From contig NC_085139.1 of assembly GCF_024139115.2 (NCBI RefSeq), forward strand, positions 17,951,284 to 18,015,283: 64,000 nucleotides of DNA, given 5' to 3'. The first letter of the stretch is position 1, and each line of letters begins with the position of its first letter. The position numbers and the translations under genes are program-made. The DNA is from Armigeres subalbatus. Lineage: Eukaryota > Arthropoda > Insecta > Diptera > Culicidae. Shown here piece after piece: positions 58,505 through 64,000 of this stretch. The notes beneath the pieces were generated by a model, which was not told the origin of the DNA, searched no databases, and saw only the letters and a list, made by a program, of their open reading frames with translations.

Positions 58505-59830
58505 GCCGATTTCAACCAAATTTGGTACAGACATTCTCTATCCTCAGAGGAAGTTAACAAAGGGGTGGGATGGTCATGTAGAAAAGGGGAGGGTGGTGGG
58601 AGGGTTTTGTTCAGAAAACGAACAATTCTGTGTAACTTTCAACTCCCAGGACCGATTTCAACCAAATTTGGTACAGACATTCTCTATCCTCAGAGGAAGT
58701 TAACAAAGGGGTGGGATGGTCATGTAGACAAGGGGGAGGGGTGGTGGGGGGGGTTTTGTTCAGAAAACGAACAATTCTGTGTAACTTTCAACTCCAGGAC
58801 CGATTTCAACCAAATTTGGTACAGACATTCTCTATCCTCAGAGGAAGTTAACAAAGGGGTGGGATGGTCATGTAGAAAAGGGGAGGGTGGTGGGAGGGGT
58901 TTTGTTCAGAAAACGAACAATTCTGTGTAACTTTCAACTCCCAGGACCGATTTCAACCAAATTTGGTACAGACATTCTCTATCCTCAGAGGAAGTTAACA
59001 AAGGGGAGGGATGGTCATGTAGGAAAGGGGGCGGGGCGGTGGGAGGGGTTTTGTTCAGAAAACGAACAATTCTGTGTAACTTTCAACTCCCAGGACCGAT
59101 TTCAACCAAATTTGGTACAGACATTCTCTATCCTCAGAGGAAGTTAACAAAGGGATGGGATGGTCATGTAGAAAAGGGGGAGGGGTGGTGGGAGGGGTTT
59201 TGTTCAGAAAACGAACAATTCTGTGTAACTTTCAACTCCCAGGACCGATTTCAACCAAATTTTGTACACATATTCACTACGAGGAGGTAATCATATGGGA
59301 GGGATTTGGGAAAGGGGAGGGGTCTGGAGGAGGGGTTTTGTTTAGAAAACAGGCAATTCAAAGTAAATCATGAACCCCTGTACCGATTTCAACCAAATTT
59401 GGTACACACATTCTACATCATAAGGAAAAGATAACAAAGGGGATGGGATGGTCATTGGAAAAAAGGGGAGGGTATAGGGGGAGGTGTTGTCTTTGGAAAA
59501 CGAGCAACTCAGTGTAACTCCCAACCCCCAGGACCGATTTCAATCAAATTTTGTACACATATTCACTATGAGGAGCCGATCGTACGGGAGGGAAATTTGG
59601 ATAAGGGGGGTAGGGGTCTGAAGGGAGGGGTATTGTTCAGAAAACGGGCAATTTAGTGTAACTTCTGAACCCCTGTACCGATTTCAACCAAATTTGGTAC
59701 ACACATTTTCTATCCCTAGGAGAAGAGAACAAAGGGGGTGAAATGGCCGTTGAGAAAAGAGGAAGGGTAAAGGGAAAGCGGTTGTCTTTAGAAAACGGGC
59801 AATTCAGTGTAACTCCTGACCCCCAGGACC
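58505..59830. repeat. ~147-bp tandem repeats in the Helitron
   Basis: About nine units beginning CCGATTTCAACCAAATTT (58,506; 58,653; 58,800; 58,947 and on). The first five are nearly identical and the later ones diverge progressively, pointing to recent expansion near the 5' end. Confidence 0.9.
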
Positions 59831-59834
59831 AATT

Positions 59835-60190
59835 CTAAGCAGATTAAATGATTAAATCATTCAACTCTATGATTAAAGATTATGATTAATGAATTATAAT
59901 TTTTGAAAATGATGACTGATAATGATTAATGATTAAATTCATTTTTGACAATAATTAACGATTATGAATAATAGATGAAAAAAACCGTTGGATTATGATT
60001 AACGATTACCGATCGTGATTAAATGTTGACACACTATGTGTATGGTTAATGATTAACGATCGATATGATTAATGATTGATGATTATGAATGATCAAATTG
60101 CATAGTGATCCATAATCGAGTAACCTTTATTCCAAATTTTAAAAGGTATGATAATTATATGATAATGATTCAAGATTAATAAATAAAAGC
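59835..60190. repeat. ATTAATGATTA-rich low-complexity tract
   Basis: Irregular repeats of GATTAATGATTA / AACGATTA words, part of the Helitron body. Confidence 0.7.
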
Positions 60191-61028
60191 AAGGTATGCA
60201 ATGATCCAATGTTCCAGCATAACTTCTGTACCTTGCCCGATTTCAACCAAATTTGGAACAAACATTCTTTTTCTTAAGAAGGCGAAGATGACAGGGATCG
60301 ATCAACTCAACACTTCATCGAAATCATGGTTTGCCCAGAGAAAAGCAATGATTAAAGTGTTTCCTTCTGGACGGTAAATGTGATCATTTCTTTAAAATAG
60401 ACGTTTTTCCGGAATAAGGCATCGGTGTATGTTTTTCCTTCTTTAGAAATAGACGTTTGCCCGGAATAAAGCGATTTTGGGTTTGATCCCATTTTCAAAA
60501 TCAGTCAATGTTTTCAAATGTAATCTACCTTCTTTTAATCAAATGATGAAATATCAATAAGAAAACACAATTATCCTTTTGACCTATTCCAATTCCGATG
60601 GTGAAAAAAACTGCGAATTAAACTGGCAACTCCGAGCAAGGCCGGGTACATAAAGCTAGTACTAATATAGAATATGTATATTGGGCTTACAAACACAATG
60701 ATCAAACATTTGTATTCGAACTTATTGAACACCTTGTATTATCAACAGTTAGTAAGGGAAAGGGACAAAGACCAAGATACTCGTGTCGACTCAAGGTTAG
60801 ATTGCGTAATTTGATGATGGACGGGGTTGGGATTTAGGTTTGAGGTATTTCAGCTGTTCATCCGGATATTGCAATAAACAGCTTACAGATGAAGATAAAT
60901 TTACTTATCTTAGATCGTCACTCGTGGGTAAAGTACTGCAGGGGATTCGGACAATCGAGATTAAGTCGGCGAATTAAACTATCGCCTGGGAACTGCTGAA
61001 AAACGGTATGAGAATCGAAAGCTCATTG

Positions 61029-61282
61029 AGAAAAATTATTTAAGCTCTTTTAGTGGAATGTCTTCAACTGTCTAAGACAAGTTTAGTACTTTCCATTTAA
61101 TTCCACTACGTTTTGTTATCTTTGCAGATACGTATTTCGAACTCAACTATGAGGCCGTCTTTAGTGTCTCATCAAGTACGAGACACTGAAGACGGCCTCA
61201 TAGTTGAGGTCGAAATACGTATCTGGAAAGATAACAAAACGTAGTGAAATTAAATGAAAAGTACTAAACTTGTCAAACACAG
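61029..61282. mobile_element. Foldback MITE inside the BEL gag
   Basis: Arms of about 80 bp meet near 61,172: TTCCACTACGTTTTGTTATC and ATACGTATTTCGA on the left pair with their complements on the right, and the centre reads GTGTCTC and GAGACAC. The flanks carry a 14-bp direct repeat with one mismatch (TCGAAAGCTCATTG at 61,015; TCGAAAGCTTATTG at 61,283), consistent with an insertion duplication. Related single arms occur at 8,888-8,952 and 18,940-19,015. Confidence 0.7.
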
Positions 61283-62352
61283 TCGAAAGCTTATTGTTAA
61301 GTCTTATATCGATGCGTTATTTGCAGTGGAACCATTACGAAAAGAGAACTATGAAGCTTTGAGCCAACTTATTAGCGAATATGAGCGAAATCTGCAAATG
61401 CTGGATAAAGTAGGAGAAGATACATCGAAATGGAACACAATCCTCTTCCACATGATGTGCTCGGGCTAGATCCTAGACTAGATCCTGCGACTCAACGAAA
61501 TTGGGAAACCCACCATAGCTCAACGGAAGTTGCTAAATACATGGAGCTGATGGATTTCTTACACAAACAATGAGCAATACTGCAGTCAATCACTCCAGTC
61601 AGGCCAGTTCAAGTCGAGATGAAAGAGGCCCAAATTCGCTGTAAGCCACATGCAGGTGTCCGTCCCAACTTCCAACCTAAGTCCATTTTGTTCTGCAGTG
61701 CCAAAGATTTATGAGGATGAAAATTCCCGAGCGGTACGAGAAGGTGCAACGTTTTGGGCTGTGTCTGAGCTGTCTGTCTCCATCGCACATGGTTCGAGTA
61801 TGCATGGCTGGCGTGTGTCGGCACTGCCAGAAGAAGCACCATTCACTCCTCCACTCAGGAGGGCCCAGCGGTACGAGATCCTCGATCTCGATCTTCCTCC
61901 GGCCCACAAGTTCATTTCCAATCGCAATCACAAAATCGCTTCCGCAAACACAACAACCACCTTCCACCACAGACCACACAGTTTCCCTACCTGTCACCAT
62001 GCACACTGCCACTCGACAAGTTTTGTTATCGACTGCGCTAGTTCGCTTTTTGGACAAGTATGGAAATACTCAACTAGCAAGAGTTCTTTTGGATTCCTGC
62101 TCGGAGTACTGTTTCATCACAGCAAGTCTTGCTCAACGATTGAAGTTGACTGAAATTGCCAGCCACCTATCTGTAGCTGGAATCGGATGCTCTGTCGTCA
62201 AATCTACGAAGAAAATGGAGCCTATGATAGCTCCACGATCATTCCGCATCTCATCCTATGCGGAAAACATCCAGTTCCACGTGCTACCTAAGCTGACCTC
62301 CGAGTTGCCAATCCTCCAAGTCAACCTTCAGAAGTTTGCCTTTCCACATTGA
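61254..62352 (+). pseudogene. BEL/Pao gag C-terminus, zinc knuckles and protease, frameshifted
   Basis: The first frame (to 61,469) has LIVKSYIDALFAVEPLRKE and ERNLQMLDKVGEDTSKW, ending at a stop. Out-of-frame remnants follow (HHSSTEVAKYMELMDF). From 61,711 a 213-codon frame carries two zinc knuckles (CLSCLSPSHMVRVC; CRHCQKKHHSLLH) and a retropepsin-like LLDSCSEYCFITASLAQRL, where the usual DSGS/DTGA turn reads DSCS. The frame stops at 62,350 with the next ~270 bases too broken to follow. Confidence 0.8.
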
Positions 62353-62630
62353 ATCGATTTGGTGCACCCGGATTTTCATGAACCAGGTCCGATTGATATC
62401 ATCGCGTTCCTGGAAATATGTTGAGATTTCCAATATAGTAACCTATTTCTGTTCCACTATCGAACTTGAGAGCTTGTTGCTAAATTTTGGAAGCTGGAGT
62501 ACGTTATCAGTTGAGGAGACATTATGCGAAAATTATTCGAGAAGACAACAATACGAGACGCCTGACGATTATTAGTCAGTTGGGAGATTCTAAAGCTATC
62601 GCGTTGAAAAGACTTCACTGACGGTTTGCA

Positions 62631-63045
62631 TTGAAGGACCAGCTGAGAGCACTTTACGTGGAATTCGTGCAGGAAAATATTTCAATGAACCACATGCGCG
62701 AGGTCAACAACGAAGAAAACGTGATACCCACGTATTATTTACCTCACCACGCCGTACTCAAACCCGAGAACACTACAACGATGTTGAGAGTTGTGTTTGA
62801 CGCTGCTTGTTTATCCAGTACTAGAGTGTCTCTGAACGATTGGATTAACGGTCGGACATGTGGTGCAGAGTTATTTATTGTCCACCATTTTCCGCTTTCG
62901 ATTATGGGAGTATGTTCTAGTAGCGGATATTCAAAAAATGTACCGGATGGTCAAGGTCAAAGGCAGCAGGGACTATGTCCAAGGGCTTGAAAACTGGCCT
63001 TCTGCGAGTTGTGGGGCTTGCCTAGGATGTGGTGGATGCTGTTAA
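62631..63045 (+). pseudogene. BEL/Pao reverse transcriptase fragment
   Basis: Contains NVIPTYYLPHHAVLKPE, LRVVFDAACLSS (conserved RT motif), and, after a frameshift at about 62,890, LVADIQKMYRMVKVKG, where the Asp is the first RT catalytic Asp. The YxDD motif and everything beyond are absent; the sequence ends abruptly near 63,045. Confidence 0.75.
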
Positions 63046-63099
63046 ACATCTAAAAAAAACTGCATGTATCCGCAAGTAGGCCCCACCAAAGCGACCATG

Positions 63100-64000
63100 T
63101 GCCACTCAAAGCGCACAAGCCCGAGTCCTGGTGTTCGGTGGGACGCTAAACATCCCTGACACGACGGCCCTCCGACGAGACAGAATGTTTGCGTAGGCCC
63201 AATAAGCCGCCTGGAAAACCAATAATTACGAACAATATAAGAGATAATGCGACTCGATATAATCGGCAAAGACCTAGGAGACGAATAAAGGATCACGATT
63301 GGAAGCTTGGAACATGGAATTGCAAGTCACTAGGTTTCGCAGGTTGCGACAGGATGATCTACGATGAATTACATCCCCGCAACTTCGACGTCGTGGCGCT
63401 GCAGAAGATTTGCTGGACAGGACAGAAAGTGTGGAAAAGCGGGCATCAAGCGGCTACCTACTACCAAAGCTGTGGCACCACCAACGAGATGGGAACCGGC
63501 TTCATAGTGCTAGGTAAGATGCGCCAATGCTTGATTAGGTGGCAGTCAATCAACGCAAGGATCTGCAAGCTGAGGATTAAAGGCCGTTTCTTCAACTATA
63601 GCATCATCAACGTGCACTGCCCACACGAAGGGGGACCCGACGATGAGAAACAAGCGTTCTACGTACAGCTGGAGCAGACATACGATGGATGCCCACTGCG
63701 GGACGTCAAAATCGTCATCGGTGACATCAACGCACATGTAGGAAGGGAGGAAATGTATAGACCGGTCATCGGACCGGATAGTCCGCACACCGTATCGAAT
63801 GACAACGGCCAACGATGCATAAACTTCGCAGCCTGCCGGAATGGTAGTCCGAAGCACCTTCTTTCCCCGCAAAAATATCCACAAGGCCACATGGAGATCA
63901 CCTAACCAAGAAACGTAAAACCAAATTGACTACGTTCTAATCGACGGTAAATTCTTCTCCGATGTCACGAACGTCCGCACTTACCGCAGTGCGAATATTG
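63100..64000 (+). mobile_element. RTE-clade LINE, 5' portion, running off the window
   Basis: The leader starts near 63,100. The ORF starts at 63,189 and is open for 238 codons. A frameshift near 63,850 is followed by QIDYVLIDGKFFSDV to the window edge, so the remainder of the element lies outside. Confidence 0.8.
63189..63905 (+). pseudogene. RTE LINE endonuclease with a changed catalytic Glu
   Basis: Target-nicking endonuclease. Visible motifs: HDWKLGTWNCKSL (active-site Asn in TWN), FDVVALQKICWTG, TGFIVLGKMRQ, LRIKGRFFNYSIINVHCPH, VKIVIGDINAHVG (GDxN), and NDNGQRCINFAACRNG. In related copies the LQE motif supplies the metal-binding Glu, as in LQEVWW at 25,572; here it reads LQK, so catalysis should be lost. 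A frameshift near 63,850 truncates the product before the SDH motif, whose surrounding sequence continues in another frame to the window edge. Confidence 0.82.

Larger units (their letters stand above)
58439..60659 (+). mobile_element. Non-autonomous Helitron with internal tandem repeats
   Basis: Starts A|TCTTCTTCTATATATATA and ends AAAGCTAG|T, matching Helitron insertion between A and T with a CTRR end and no target duplication. The 5' end closely matches the short Helitron at 17,486. No Rep/helicase ORF; the apparent ORFs (up to 142 codons) come from the tandem repeats. Confidence 0.75.
57786..60736 (-). mobile_element. Mariner-type transposon, internally deleted and interrupted
   Basis: Ends CAGGGTGTTCAATAAGTTCG and CGAACTTATTGAACACCTTG are complementary with one mismatch and flanked by TA (57,784-57,785 and 60,737-60,738). 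On the minus strand between about 58,260 and 57,890 lie decayed C-terminal transposase motifs: NPLNFFVWSFIM (the PDLNP region), then IWNEMPMQTVRAACDG and KRLKLAKKYKIEV, with stops and frameshifts. About 2.2 kb of the element is a Helitron insertion. Confidence 0.8.
57686..60870 (-). mobile_element. 5'-truncated LINE tail (minus strand) carrying nested elements
   Basis: Exact 14-bp direct repeats GCAATAAACAGCTT lie at 57,672-57,685 and 60,871-60,884. The left junction is a T run, so the element is a minus-strand retroposon with an A tail; on that strand CAAATAAACG (AATAAA signal) precedes the tail. Excluding the mariner inside it, only about 230 bp of LINE DNA remain. Which LINE family is not clear. 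Confidence 0.75.
56395..63045 (+). mobile_element. BEL/Pao retrotransposon, broken and interrupted by several insertions
   Basis: Remnants in order: gag start (MFTTRFERKK at 56,425); DUF1759-type gag segment (LPSYGGKIRDWVTFRD at 57,596); after a large insertion, QLTDEDKFTYLRSSL (60,880); after a foldback insertion, LIVKSYIDALFAVEPL (61,290); CCHC knuckles (CLSCLSPSH and CRHCQKKHHSLLH, about 61,760-61,855); aspartic-protease-like LLDSCSEYCFI (62,085); and reverse transcriptase beginning YYLPHHAVLKPE and reaching VADIQKMYRMV (about 62,735-62,955). The rest of RT, RNase H, integrase and 3' LTR are missing. Multiple stops and frameshifts make it dead. Confidence 0.8.

Noticed and set aside
58502..59373. 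Overlapping ORFs with FRKRTILCNFQLPGPISTKFGT
   Set aside because: Frames of the ~147-bp Helitron repeat.

Overview
The window looks like nuclear DNA from a culicine mosquito, most likely Aedes. The grounds are a Feilai-type tRNA-derived SINE, several RTE-clade LINE fragments, BEL/Pao remnants, an intron-containing Tc1-family transposase, many MITEs, and one host gene split by spliceosomal introns. There are no operons, phage genes, CRISPR arrays or rRNA/tRNA genes. Almost every long ORF is an artefact of tandem repeats whose units lack stops in every frame. The species call is inference.

Layout. 1-10 kb is mostly unassigned AT-rich DNA with an RTE tail (2.0-2.4), a gene-poor but unique GC-richer island (4.6-5.65), two perfect short hairpins (7.42, 8.81), a transposase scrap and a foldback MITE (8.97-9.84). 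10.3-14.1 kb holds two copies of a non-autonomous element carrying ~167-bp tandem repeats, a CA tract and a terminal hairpin. 14-23 kb has MITEs, two SINEs, a small Helitron and unassigned DNA, including a second unique island (20.0-21.6). 23.4-25.0 kb is a nearly intact Tc1-family transposon (TA duplication, 28/29 matching terminal inverted repeats, 329-residue transposase after removal of an 87-bp intron). 25.0-27.0 kb is an RTE LINE 5' part joined to an inverted copy of itself. 29.4-32.0 kb is a hAT element with an exact 8-bp duplication; inside it sits a second element, and inside that a hAT MITE with its own exact 8-bp duplication. 32.3-36 kb has another TA-flanked element and satellite-bearing elements.

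36.7-43.4 kb is a 23-bp minisatellite split by two TTAA-flanked insertions: a 221-bp MITE and a 5.3-kb foldback element. The foldback has ~240-bp unique ends, 150-bp repeats in opposite orientation on the two arms, and a 24-bp repeat core that also inverts. 44-45 kb has BEL gag and RTE tail fragments.

46.8-52.7 kb is the only convincing host gene (minus strand): nine exons with consistent splice sites and phases encode the last 526 residues of a Cys-rich, probably extracellular or membrane-anchored insect protein of unknown function. Its last intron is almost filled by a ~3.3-kb array of a 22-bp palindromic minisatellite. 52.8-64 kb is LINE debris and a broken BEL/Pao element carrying a TA-flanked MITE, a foldback MITE, and a LINE tail that contains a mariner that contains a Helitron (four levels of nesting). 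A third RTE endonuclease runs off the right edge.
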